DNA of 64,000 nt. It comes from CAZRCG01 sp964598565 (GTDB lineage Bacteria; Bdellovibrionota; UBA2394). Under the pieces are notes generated by a model that made no database searches, was not told where the DNA came from, and saw only the letters and a program-made list of their open reading frames with translations. The stretch lies in contig CAZRCG010000004.1 of the NCBI GenBank assembly GCA_964598565.1, positions 1 through 64,000 of the forward strand. The letters run 5' to 3'. Below, piece by piece: positions 7,649 through 16,900 of this stretch. A program made the position numbers and the translations under genes. Numbering within the stretch: position 1 is the first letter of the stretch; each line of letters opens with the position of its first letter.

Positions 7649-7687
7649 AAAACCCTTCTAGACGCTGTTTAGAGGGGTTTTGTTTTT
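7649..7687 (+). terminator. Terminator behind att site 2
   Basis: AAAACCCTTCTAGA / TTTAGAGGGGTTTT hairpin (with GU pairs) followed by GTTTTTT. It differs in sequence from the terminators at the other att copies. Confidence 0.75.
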
Positions 7688-7713
7688 TGAAGCGAGTCTC
7701 GCAATCCTGAAAA

Positions 7714-7732
7714 TATGTTACGGATATGTTAC
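7714..7732 (+). repeat. Candidate arm-type sites of the element 2 integrase
   Basis: TATGTTAC (7714-7721), GGA, TATGTTAC (7725-7732), an 11-bp period, between att site 2 and the integrase tail that stops at 7761. No matching pair was found near the right end of element 2. Confidence 0.6.
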
Positions 7733-7760
7733 CGAAAAACGAAGAGCACCGAAGTCGATC

Positions 7761-8727
7761 TCAATCGTTTGAAACAACGAGTTTGAGACGAGGTTCTGGG
7801 GTCTTGTTTTCGGGCTTCGGTCCAAGAGTAAAATTTCGAGCCACCTTTTTGATATTTTCCGCCACACGGTGAGTGTAACCCATGGTGGTTTTAATATCTT
7901 GGTGTCCTACGATTTCTTGGACAGTTCTGAGATCGTAGCTGCGATTATTAATGAGGTCCACGTTCAAGAATTTGGTGACGCCAATCCGTTTGTCGTAGTT
8001 AATCGGCCTTCCCCAAATTCGAAGCAAAGCTCCACCAGAACAGTCTTCAAAACTTTTTGAAAGAGAACACTCCCCTGCGTTTCCGTCGCGCAACGTAATA
8101 TTTTGAAAGACAATATCTTGGTCGAGCAGATTGATCGATCGAAAGAGCCTCACTTTTCCGTTTCCACTCAGCGCAATACGATCCCGCGCGCCGCCATCGA
8201 TGACGATTCCGCGACTAATATTTTTTGTAGAAGAAAAAACAATCTTCACCGGTTGGGATCCACAATCGAATCTCATTTTTCCACCAGTCGAGGAGGCATT
8301 CACTTTTGCCAAAGCATTGTCGAAAGCAGCTTCGGTGCACGATGCACTTGTGCCCGTTCCCACTTTGATCCACGAGCTCAAGACGGGCTCGAGTTGAGGA
8401 GCGGCGGCGGGACAGCTGGGCGCTACCTGGCTGTCTTGGAGTTCCGAAAGCATTTGATCAAGAGCATACGAAGTGGAATACGTTCGATGGGTCAGAGAAG
8501 GCCGCGCAGGATGGGGCGGCTCTTGATCCACAGGCGGAGTGGGTCCTTCAGAAGGGATATCGGAAGGGATATCGGAGGGATATCGGAGGGATATCGGAGG
8601 CATCTCTGCCACTGCCCTCTAAAGAAATGGCGGGGGGCTGAAGTGATTCTTCACCGCATCCCGCTATCGCAGCAGCAAAACCAACGCCCAACAAAACTCG
8701 GCTTAAACCCAAACGTCCACCACTCAT
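7761..8727 (-). pseudogene. Chimera: lipoprotein with beta-helix-like domain fused to an integrase C-terminal tail
   Basis: Three parts are visible. A lipoprotein N-terminus starts at the ATG at 8727 (MSGGRLGLSRVLLGVGFAAA then IAGCGEES, with a lipobox). It runs into a GATATCCCTCC-type repeat (about 8551-8600) whose units are 11 or 12 bp, and the frame changes there. The second frame continues as a secreted-looking domain with beta-helix character (IVIDGG..DRIALSGNG...DIVFQNITLRDG). At about YDLRTVQEIVGHQDIKTT it becomes the C-terminus of a tyrosine recombinase, with its Tyr (TTMGYTH), ending at 7761. The integrase lacks its other catalytic residues and is dead. The lipoprotein could be restored by a change in repeat number, but it has lost its own C-terminus. 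Confidence 0.75.
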
Positions 8728-8886
8728 CCCTCAGAGGAGATGCAACGACAATGCCGGAGGGAGCCCCTAAAAAATCAGAGTAAAATCAGTGAGTTAACTA
8801 GATAAAAAGGGAAAAGCCGTTAAAGCCAGGGCAATATTGTCCGAAACCGAGATCGATCCCCTGCATTTTTGGGAGAGAGGAAACGC

Positions 8887-9561
8887 CTACTCCAACTCAG
8901 AACGAACAACCATCGGCCCCGCCACCGGACTAAATCCCCCGGGGCCCTGTAAAAAACTCAGGGGTCGATAAAAAAGTGAAGTTAAACCCATTTGATTTAG
9001 ACCGCCAGAAGCGGCGAGCGTGGCCACGGTATTAAATGCAAACGGAATGGCATCGCCATCCAGATTGCCATGGGCCATCGCGTAGAGAATGGGAAGACCC
9101 ACATGAGCCGGGTTCGCTCTCCATCCTGTGGTCACCCCGGCATTTACAAAACATTTTGCCGAATTGGGGGTATTCGCTCCATTGATGATATTCACAGGGC
9201 GAGCCGTGAAAAAAAAGTAAGTGCCTCCAGTCAAAGAGAATCCCAGCGCCTCACTGGCTTCAATCCCGACCCACGCATTTTTTCGACGACTAGGCGTTTG
9301 AGCAGGCACTCCATTCACCACCAAAAAACAATGGCTTTCGCGAGTGACTCCCAATTCCAAGAGGGTTCTTGGACGATTGAAATAAGCGACTTCCGCATCG
9401 GTGAGTGCCTTCAAATGCAGGGGTGCTTCGGCCGCTCTCGATCTGAGCAAAAAATTCATAAATGCGGGAATCGCAATCATTGCCAAGAGCCCAATGATTC
9501 CAATCACGATCATCAACTCGACGAGCGTGAATCCGTTCCGCTTTTTCCCCACTAACCTCAC
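8887..9561 (-). CDS. Type IV pilin-like prepilin
   Basis: 224 aa. The short basic leader MRLVGKKRNG is followed by FTLVELMIVIGIIGLLAMIA, the class III prepilin signal with the Glu at position +5, to be cut and methylated by PilD. The mature part is large for a major pilin, with two Cys in the C-terminal half. It could be a pilus major or minor subunit, or a pseudopilin of type II secretion. It has no pilus neighbours here; the chromosome-side PilB-type ATPase is at 44.9 kb. The true start may be the GTG at 9552. Confidence 0.85.
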   Translation of the reverse strand: MRLVGKKRNGFTLVELMIVIGIIGLLAMIAIPAFMNFLLRSRAAEAPLHLKALTDAEVAYFNRPRTLLELGVTRESHCFLVVNGVPAQTPSRRKNAWVGIEASEALGFSLTGGTYFFFTARPVNIINGANTPNSAKCFVNAGVTTGWRANPAHVGLPILYAMAHGNLDGDAIPFAFNTVATLAASGGLNQMGLTSLFYRPLSFLQGPGGFSPVAGPMVVRSELE

Positions 9562-9591
9562 CCCTTGATTTCACCTGAGATCGGCTGATTT

Positions 9592-9753
9592 TTACAGAGA
9601 AATGCCTTCACGAAGTAAAGAAAGCACCATCTGCATCTGAACGTTGGCCTGACCGAGTACTGCCACTCCTGCCGATTCCAAAATCTGCGCTCGAGTCAGT
9701 TCACTGGTTTCTACCGCAACATCGGCATTGGAGTGCGCCCCTAGGGCTGGAGC
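9592..9753 (-). pseudogene. C-terminal remnant of a flagellin gene
   Basis: Reading the minus strand gives ALGAHSNADVAVETSELTRA followed by QILESAGVAVLGQAN and MVLSLLREGISL, then TAA. This is the conserved C-terminal D0 helix of flagellins (SxLTRxQILxQAGxAVLAQAN...LL). Only about 50 codons survive. The frame meets a stop at about 9756, beside the left end of the IS3-type element. Inactive; it must have come from a flagellin locus by rearrangement or transfer. Confidence 0.8.
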
Positions 9754-9833
9754 GTTTTAGGTTCGAAAAGTGGATAGGCTGACGGGACCATAAAAGGGGG
9801 TTATAAGAGCCTCCTGGAAAGGGTACCTGTCAG

Positions 9834-10187
9834 ATGAAGAAATATAAAACGTATACAGCGGAGTTCAAGCAGCAGCTGGTTGAGCAAATCCTTAGTGGAG
9901 CTATCACGCAGTCGCACGCCGCTCGTCAAAACCAGATCTCGCCGACGCTTATCAGTCGTTGGATTAAAAAATTTCAACAAGGCGTAATCTTTGAAGATCG
10001 GCCGACCGCTCAGGAGAAATCGTTAGAAAGGGAGCTGGAGCGCTACAAGAAAAAGTGCGCGGAGCTTTTACTTGAGAATGACCTTTTAAAAAAACTCCAA
10101 AAGCACTCAGCACGCACGAAAAGGTCGTCTGGGTCCGTCACCAGCATGAGACATTGGGCTTCTCGATCCGAAAGGCCTGCCGAATGA
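9834..10187 (+). CDS. IS3-family transposase OrfA
   Basis: 117 aa with the HTH YTAEFKQQLVEQILSGA, then QSHAARQNQISPTLISRWI and a leucine-rich coiled coil (residues 60-90), typical of IS3-group OrfA. An A7 run at 10088-10094 in CTTTTAAAAAAACTCC is positioned for a -1 frameshift: the -1 frame from there reads KKTPKALSTHEKVVWVRQHE and joins OrfB. A ribosome binding site is weak. The element is not functional because OrfB is truncated. Confidence 0.9.
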   Translation: MKKYKTYTAEFKQQLVEQILSGAITQSHAARQNQISPTLISRWIKKFQQGVIFEDRPTAQEKSLERELERYKKKCAELLLENDLLKKLQKHSARTKRSSGSVTSMRHWASRSERPAE

Positions 10188-10651
10188 TGGGGCTATCTCA
10201 AAGCACATATCATTATCGGCCGAAAGTGGATCGGGCGCAGCGCGAACGAAGAGACGCTGAGCTTCGTGATCAGATTGAAGCCATTCATATGGAGTTTCCC
10301 CGAGCAGGCTATCGAATGATTCGACATCATTTGCTTCGAAGTGGGCTGCTAGTAAACTGGAAGCGGATTCGACGAGTGATGAGGGAGCATTCGCTCTTTG
10401 CGCAGGTGAAGAGACGCTTTATTCGCACGACCGACTCCGATCACAAGTTTCTGATTTATCCGAACCTGATCTCAGGCAAAGACATCACAGCGATCAATCA
10501 GGTCTTGGTTTTTGATATCACGTATATTCGCATTCAGAACGGATTTGTCTTTCTGGCCGTGATCTTGGATCTTTATTCACGCCGGATTGTGGGCTGGGCC
10601 ATTTCAAAGAGAATTGACCATGAACTCACTGGTCTCAACACAATGATCTGA
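10088..10651 (+). pseudogene. IS3-family transposase OrfB, 3' truncated
   Basis: Entered by -1 frameshift at the A7 run. It carries HETLGFSIRKACRMMGLSQS and the HTH_21-like region, then the rve catalytic core with the first Asp in VFDITYIR and the second in AVILDLYSRRIVGWA. The sequence departs from the family after SKRIDHELT (about 10628), so the third acidic residue of the DDE triad is missing. The cut is immediately left of the copper cluster, so the rearrangement that brought or trimmed that cluster probably removed the IS end. Confidence 0.9.
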
Positions 10652-10669
10652 CATCTCTCACTCCCTCTT

Positions 10670-13036
10670 CTATAAATGAATCTTTTTTAACCTCAACGCA
10701 TTCGCAATGACCGAGACAGAACTCAGTGCCATGGCAAGACTTGCAAAAATCGGACTGAGTAACAGACCGAAAAGCGGAAAGAGAACGCCAGCTGCAATTG
10801 GTACACCCAGGGCATTGTAAACAAAGGCAAAGAATAGATTCTGCCGAATGTTTTTCATGGTGCCCCGGCTCAGTCGCACCGCTTTCGCGACTCCGCGAAG
10901 ATCTCCCTTAACAAGAGTGACGCCAGCACTCTCCATCGCGATATCAGTCCCCGTGCCCATTGCCACCCCGACGTGGGCCTGAGAAAGAGCCGGAGCATCG
11001 TTGATCCCGTCCCCAGCCATGGCTACGATTTTTCCCTCGCTTTGAAAGCGTTTCACCACTTCCACTTTTTGTTCGGGAAGAACTTCTGCAATGACTTCAT
11101 CGATTCCAAGTTTTCTTGCTACCGCTTCGGCGGTAACTTTGCTGTCTCCCGTAAGCATCACGAGCCGAATTCCGCTTTGATGAATGAGTTTGATTGCCTC
11201 TGGAGTCGATGCCTTAATGGGATCGGCAACTCCGAGAAGGCCCGCTGCTCGTCCGTCGACGGACACAAACATCACTGTTTGACCTTCTTTTCGAAGCTCA
11301 TCTGCTCTAGCAGAGAGAGCTTCAAGAGAAATGTTCTGTTCTTCGAGGAGTTTTTTATTTCCAATCGCAAGATTTTTTCCGCTGACAACGCCTCTAATTC
11401 CCTTTCCGGTAATCGATAGAAAGCTCTCTGCCTTTTTGAGTTTCAATCCTCTTTCGTTTGCGCCGACGACAATGGCACGAGAGAGCGGGTGCTCACTTCC
11501 TTGCTCTAAGCTTCCGGCTAGTTCCAAAAGTTCCGCCTCACTTCCAAAAAGGCTCACGACACTCATCAGCTTTGGGTGGCCCTCAGTTAACGTGCCTGTT
11601 TTATCAACGACGAGAGTGTCGACTTGTTGAAAGGCTTCGAGTGCCTCTGCGTTCTTAATCAAAATTCCTGAGCCAGCACCGCGTCCAATTCCCACCATGA
11701 TCGACATCGGTGTTGCAAGTCCTACGGCACAGGGGCACGCAATGATAAGGACGGCGACTGCATTTACAATTCCATAGACAAAAGAGGGTTCCGGACCAAA
11801 ACCCCACCAGACAAAAAATGTAAGAATGGCAATGCCAATGACGATCGGTACAAAGTAGGCCGCCACGAGATCTGCAAGTCGCTGAATGGGGGCACGACTG
11901 CGCTGTGCTTCTGAAACCATCCGCACGATCTGCGCGAGGAGCGTATCTTTTCCGACTTTTTTCGCTTCGATAATGAGCGAGCCTGTTTGATTAATTGTTG
12001 CACCTGTTACTTTTGCTCCAATTTCTTTCGAAACAGGAATCGGCTCGCCCGTGATCATCGACTCATCCACATGACTCGATCCTTCGATCACGATGCCATC
12101 CACCGGAATTTTTTCTCCTGGGCGTACGCGTAAATGATTACCGAGGTGAACATGCGAAAGAGGAATATCTTCTTCCGTTCCATCGGCTTTGAGAAGGCGT
12201 GCTGTTTTAGGCGCAAGTCCCAAAAGAGATTTAATGGCTTGAGATGTTTGACTTCGCGCTCGCAGTTCTAAGACCTGACCCAGAAGAACGAGAACGGTGA
12301 TGACCGCTGCGGCCTCAAAATAAACTCCTACGAAGCCATGTTGATTCCGATAGGTGGGAGGAAACAGCTGCGGAAAAAAGACCGCGATGAGACTGTAAAT
12401 GTAGGCAAGACCCACTCCGATTGCGATCAAGGTAAACATATTAAGGCTTTTGTTTTTAATGGACTCAAGCCCTCGCACAAAAAACGGCCAGCCAGCCCAA
12501 AGGACAACCGGTGTTGAGAGAAGAAGCTGCGCCCACAATCCTCCCTTGCTTTGAATCAAACCCGCGACCGATGAAGGCAGAATGTGCTCGAGCATCACAA
12601 GAAGAAGGGGTGCTGAGAGGATTGCCCCGATCCAAAAACGCTTTGTCATGTCCTTCAGTTCGGGGTTTTCTTCCGATCCCTCTGAAATTTGAACAGGTTC
12701 AAGCGCCATCCCACATTTTGGGCAACCGCCTGGTTTGTTTGACCGAACCTCCGGATGCATCGGGCAGGTGTATTCAACTGGACCATTCTCTACGGAGTGC
12801 CGGGCCGCAGGCTGAGCTTTTGCCCGTTGAGCTACGTTCAATTGGAAATACTTTTCAGGATTGCCCTTGAACTTTGCGTGGCATGAGGGGCTACAGAAAT
12901 AAACCTCTCGCCCCTGATAGATTTCCTTATGCTTCGCCGATGAGGGGTCGACCGTCATTCCGCAAACGGGATCTATTCGAGGCGAAGAAGATTCGTGATG
13001 GTGAGCGTGATTGGACTGGCAGTGCGAATGATCCAT
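10670..13036 (-). CDS. Copper/silver-type P1B ATPase with YHS and heavy-metal-binding domains
   Basis: A full-length 788-aa heavy-metal exporter. In order: a His-rich start (MDHSHCQSNHAHHHES), a YHS domain (about 18-65, DPVCGMTVD, CSPSCHAKF), a Cys-Pro-Met-His domain (YTCPMHPEVR...CPKCGMALEP), eight predicted membrane helices, the actuator motif TGEP, the transmembrane CPC motif (IIACPCAVGLATP), the phosphorylation motif DKTGTLTEG and the hinge GDGINDAPAL. CPC ATPases export Cu(I) or Ag(I) from the cytoplasm. It lies 4 bases downstream of the CsoR-type gene and is co-transcribed with it, so expression should be released by metal. Confidence 0.93.
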   Translation of the reverse strand: MDHSHCQSNHAHHHESSSPRIDPVCGMTVDPSSAKHKEIYQGREVYFCSPSCHAKFKGNPEKYFQLNVAQRAKAQPAARHSVENGPVEYTCPMHPEVRSNKPGGCPKCGMALEPVQISEGSEENPELKDMTKRFWIGAILSAPLLLVMLEHILPSSVAGLIQSKGGLWAQLLLSTPVVLWAGWPFFVRGLESIKNKSLNMFTLIAIGVGLAYIYSLIAVFFPQLFPPTYRNQHGFVGVYFEAAAVITVLVLLGQVLELRARSQTSQAIKSLLGLAPKTARLLKADGTEEDIPLSHVHLGNHLRVRPGEKIPVDGIVIEGSSHVDESMITGEPIPVSKEIGAKVTGATINQTGSLIIEAKKVGKDTLLAQIVRMVSEAQRSRAPIQRLADLVAAYFVPIVIGIAILTFFVWWGFGPEPSFVYGIVNAVAVLIIACPCAVGLATPMSIMVGIGRGAGSGILIKNAEALEAFQQVDTLVVDKTGTLTEGHPKLMSVVSLFGSEAELLELAGSLEQGSEHPLSRAIVVGANERGLKLKKAESFLSITGKGIRGVVSGKNLAIGNKKLLEEQNISLEALSARADELRKEGQTVMFVSVDGRAAGLLGVADPIKASTPEAIKLIHQSGIRLVMLTGDSKVTAEAVARKLGIDEVIAEVLPEQKVEVVKRFQSEGKIVAMAGDGINDAPALSQAHVGVAMGTGTDIAMESAGVTLVKGDLRGVAKAVRLSRGTMKNIRQNLFFAFVYNALGVPIAAGVLFPLFGLLLSPIFASLAMALSSVSVIANALRLKKIHL

Positions 13037-13040
13037 ACAT

Positions 13041-13349
13041 CTATTCCTTCATTTGGCTAAAAAGTTGGACGAGTTCCCGAATTTTTGTTTCCACTTCGAC
13101 ATTGTCTTTTGCATGCATTGCACCTCGAACACATCCACGAAGGTGTTTCTCCATAATGGAGGATTCAACCGCGCGAAGGGCTGAACGCGCCGCGCGAACC
13201 TGCGTAATGATGTCGGGGCAATAACGGTGATCATCGATCATCTTTTGAATTCCATCAATTTGCCCTCGAACGCGATTGAGCCGCTTCATCTCAGAGCCGT
13301 AATCGTGGTGATGGTTTTGATGCTCTTTTTTTCTCATTCGGTCGTTCAT
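13041..13349 (-). CDS. csoR: CsoR/FrmR-family metal-responsive repressor
   Basis: A helical DUF156 protein with the Cu(I)-type Cys-His-Cys set: Cys in RYCPDIITQVRAA and His/Cys in KHLRGCVRGA. CsoR tetramers bind a GC-flanked operator and release it on Cu(I) binding. The start is placed at 13349 or 13337, because the upstream ATG at 13391 lies inside the operator-like palindrome. It leads the csoR-P1B ATPase operon, divergent from the RND operon. A nickel- or formaldehyde-sensing paralogue is less likely given the neighbours. Confidence 0.85.
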   Translation of the reverse strand: MNDRMRKKEHQNHHHDYGSEMKRLNRVRGQIDGIQKMIDDHRYCPDIITQVRAARSALRAVESSIMEKHLRGCVRGAMHAKDNVEVETKIRELVQLFSQMKE

Positions 13350-13390
13350 CCTCTTTGGAGTTGTCGGTGTTGAAAAATTCTTTACTTGCA

Positions 13391-13409
13391 TATACCATAT
13401 AGGGGTATA
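13391..13409. promoter_or_regulatory. Candidate CsoR operator
   Basis: TATACC-ATATAGG-GGTATA: an imperfectly filled palindrome with 6-bp arms and a G run, similar to known CsoR operators of the TACCC..GGGTA type. A partial second copy (TATACCTATGTGG) lies at 13471-13483, just before the ribosome binding site of the divergent RND operon. Both operons may therefore answer to CsoR. Confidence 0.6.
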
Positions 13410-13492
13410 CTGTATTTGTCAAATGAAGCGATTTTTGAAGATTAATTGTCACAACTACGGACTTTAACCGTATACCTATGTGGAGGGATAAA

Positions 13493-13924
13493 ATGAAAAG
13501 ACTCATATTTACTGGATTGCTAGTTTTGATTCCTGGCCTGCTTTTAGCCCACGGAGAAGATAAGCTGGGACCGAATGGCGGCTATATTCGAATGCCAGGA
13601 GGATTTCACACAGAAGTGAAGATCGCTAAGGATGATCTTCTCGTCCACCTCATCGATATTAACTTCAAAAATCCCACAACAAAAAATTCATCCGTTAGGG
13701 TTGAGTATGTTCTTAACGGTAAAACGACCTTTCTCACTTGTAGCGTAAAAGGTGCCGCCTTTTCGTGCTCCCTACCCAAAGATTTTAATGCAAAGAAAGG
13801 CAAGCTCGTCGTTTCAGCTGATCGAGAAGGAATGAAAGGAGCAAACGCTGAGTACGCGCTTCCTCTTCAGCTTGCTCAACAACCTAAACAAGAAAAAGAC
13901 GACCCACACGCAGGACACCATTAA
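13493..13924 (+). CDS. Secreted His-rich protein of the metal-efflux operon
   Basis: About 143 aa from the ATG at 13493, which has GGAGGG five to six bases upstream. A signal peptide (MKRLIFTGLLVLIPGLLLA) is followed by HGEDKLGPNGG and a beta-rich body with two Cys, ending in DDPHAGHH, a possible metal-binding tail. It resembles the small periplasmic protein at 17064 in its HG...GP.GG opening. It is the first gene of the RND operon and its stop overlaps the RND start. No membrane-fusion protein is encoded, so one or both of these small proteins may take its place or deliver metal to the pump; that is inference. Confidence 0.7.
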   Translation: MKRLIFTGLLVLIPGLLLAHGEDKLGPNGGYIRMPGGFHTEVKIAKDDLLVHLIDINFKNPTTKNSSVRVEYVLNGKTTFLTCSVKGAAFSCSLPKDFNAKKGKLVVSADREGMKGANAEYALPLQLAQQPKQEKDDPHAGHH

Positions 13925-16900
13925 TGTTTGATAGGTTAATTCAGTTTTCGCTTAAGCATCGAACTCTCATAGTCGCGATCGCGGCTTTTGTGACAGTTTA
14001 TGGAGCTGTTCTTCTTACGAAGATTCCCATCGATGTCTTTCCTGACCTCAATCGCCCCACAGTGAACATTATGACCGAAGCGCCTGGGCTGGCTCCTGAA
14101 GAGGTGGAGGCCTTTGTGAGTTTCCCGCTTGAAACGGTGCTCAATGGTCTACCCGGAGTGGAGCGTGTGCGTTCGAGTTCCGGTGTTGGATTATCAGTAA
14201 TCTATGTCGAGTTCGATTGGGGCACTGACATCTACCGAAATCGGCAGCTGGTGGCAGAAAAAATTTCACTCGCGAAAGAAAAATTGCCCGCAGGGATTAC
14301 GCCGGTGATGGGTCCGATTGCATCCATTATGGGAGAGATCATGCTGGTGGGGCTTTCTTCTAAAGATGGATCGATCTCGCCGATGGATTTGCGAACACTA
14401 GCCGAGTGGACGATTCGCCCTCAGCTCTTAACCATTCCGGGCATTGCTCAAGTGATTTCTATCGGCGGAGGCTTAAAGCAATTTCAGATTCTGATTTCCG
14501 CAGAAAAATTAAAAAAATATCAGCTCTCCATGGAAGAAATTGAAAGCCAGCTCTCCAAAATGAGTAAGAACACTACGGGCGGATTTATTGATCTTGAGCA
14601 AAAAGAGTACCTCATTCGAAACATCGGTTCAGTTCGCTCCAAAGAAGATATTGAAACGTCCGTGGTGGGTCTGCACTTTGGGCGCCCTGTTCTTGTGAAG
14701 GATATTGCTGAAGTAAGAGAAGGGATTCGCGTGAAGCGTGGCGATGGCAGCATGATGGGAAAGCCTGCTGTCATCCTAAGCGTTCAAAAGCAACCTGGGG
14801 CTTCTACTCTTGAGCTGACGGAAAAGGTGGAGAGTCTCCTCGCAAACCTTGAAAAATCGTTTCCAGCAGGTGTCGAGCTGAATGCAAACCTTTTTAAACA
14901 ATCTCACTTCATTGAAGCTTCAATTAAAAATGTAGAAGAAGCGATTCGAGACGGCGTAATCCTTGTTTTTATCGTGTTGTTTCTGTTCTTGCTCAATTTC
15001 AGGACGACGGCGATCACTTTAACGGCGATCCCGCTCTCCTTTCTCGTGAGTATTATCATCTTTAAGCTCTTTGGACTTTCCATCAATACGATGACACTCG
15101 GTGGTCTTGCGGTTGCGATTGGCGAACTTGTGGATGACGCGATCGTTGATGTTGAAAACGTCTTTCGGCGTCTGAAAGAAAATGCACAAGCAAAAGTAAA
15201 ACTGAACCCATTCGTAGTGATTTATCGTGCGTCGTCCGAGGTCCGAAATTCAATTGTCTTTGCCACAACCATTGTAGTGCTGGTTTTCATTCCTCTCTTT
15301 TTCTTAAGTGGTATTGAAGGCCGGCTCTTTGTACCGCTCGGAGTTGCCTATATTATTTCTATCCTTGCATCGCTTGTGGTTAGCCTCACAGTAACTCCAG
15401 CTCTCTGCTCATTTCTTCTGACCAAAGGAAAGCTTGTTGAGAAGGAGGATGGCGCTCTCGTTCGCAAACTGAAAAATTGGGACCGAAGGCTTTTGGAGAA
15501 GACCCTTCATCGACCGAAGCTCGTCATTGGGGGAACCGTTGTTCTCTTTTTAATCTCTGTTGCCCTCATTCCATTTCTTGGAAAAGAATTCTTGCCTAAG
15601 TTTAACGAAGGCACTGCCGTCATCACACTCCAGGCAAAACCGGGGATTTCCCTTGAGCGCTCCAATGAACTTGGCACGCAAGCCGAAATGATCATTCTTA
15701 AAACTCCGGAAGTGGCTTCGGTTTCAAGGCGAACAGGTCGAGCGGAGCTCGATGAACATGCTGAAGGGGTGAATGTTTCGGAAATTGATGTTGATTTCAA
15801 GACTGAGGGGAGAGAGCGAGGCCTAGTTTTAGAAGAGATCAGAAAGAATCTCGTTCAAATCGAAGGCGTGTCCATCAATGTGGGACAACCGATCTCGCAT
15901 CGACTGGATCATTTGCTCTCGGGAGTTCGCGCACAAATCGCGATCAAGATTTTTGGCCCCGACCTTGCGGTGCTTCGTCGCAAAGCTCAAGAAGTTTTGA
16001 AAGCAGTGGAAGGGACCGAAGGACTGGTTGACCTTCAAGTCGAGCAGCAAACGCTAATTCCTCAGGTGAAGATTCAACTGTTGCGCGATGAAGCGGCAAG
16101 GCTTGGAATTTCTTTGGGTGATTTGTCAGAACTTTTGGAAAAAGCTCTCAATGGTGAAACGGTCGGGCAATTGATTGATGGGCAAAGAGTGTTTGATATT
16201 TTTATGCGCTTTGACGATCAGTCACGAGCGAATCTCGATCTTATTAAAGGAACAATCGTCAAGATTATGCCCGATGGGTCGCGCATTCGATTGTCAGACG
16301 TCGCTGATGTCTACGAAGCGACAGGGCCCAATCTCATCAACCGGGAGAATGCCCAGCGAAGAATTGTTGTTTCTGCCAATGCGTCCGGACGAGATCTCGG
16401 AAGCATTGTGCAAGAACTTCAGAATAAAATTTCTACAAGCGTTCAGCTTCCTGAGAACTACTTTATTCAATACGGAGGGCAGTTTGAGAGCCAACAAGAA
16501 GCCAGTCGAACGATTTTACTCCTTGGGATTCTGTCGCTCATTGGGATTTTTCTCGTTCTTTACGCTCATTTTCGATCGAGCTTTGTCGCCTTTCAAATTA
16601 TGCTCAGTATTCCGATGGCACTCATCGGAAGTGTTTTTGCCGTCTTTATTTCGGGAGGAGTGCTTTCGGTTGCAAGTCTTGTCGCCTTCATCACTCTTTG
16701 TGGAATTGCCAGTCGTAACGGCATCATGATGATTAGTCACTATCTTCACCTGATGAAGTATGAGGGTGAGAGCTTTTCAAAGGAGATGGTCATTCGTGGT
16801 TCCCTGGAGCGACTCGTTCCTGTATTAATGACGGCCCTCACTGCAGCCTTAGCCCTCATTCCCCTCGCGCTCGCTGGAGGTGAACCCGGAAAGGAAATTC

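Noticed and set aside
8103..8783. 226-aa plus-strand ORF across the lipoprotein region
   Set aside because: It is the reverse-strand shadow of the lipoprotein/integrase chimera, with an Arg-rich low-complexity product and no family.
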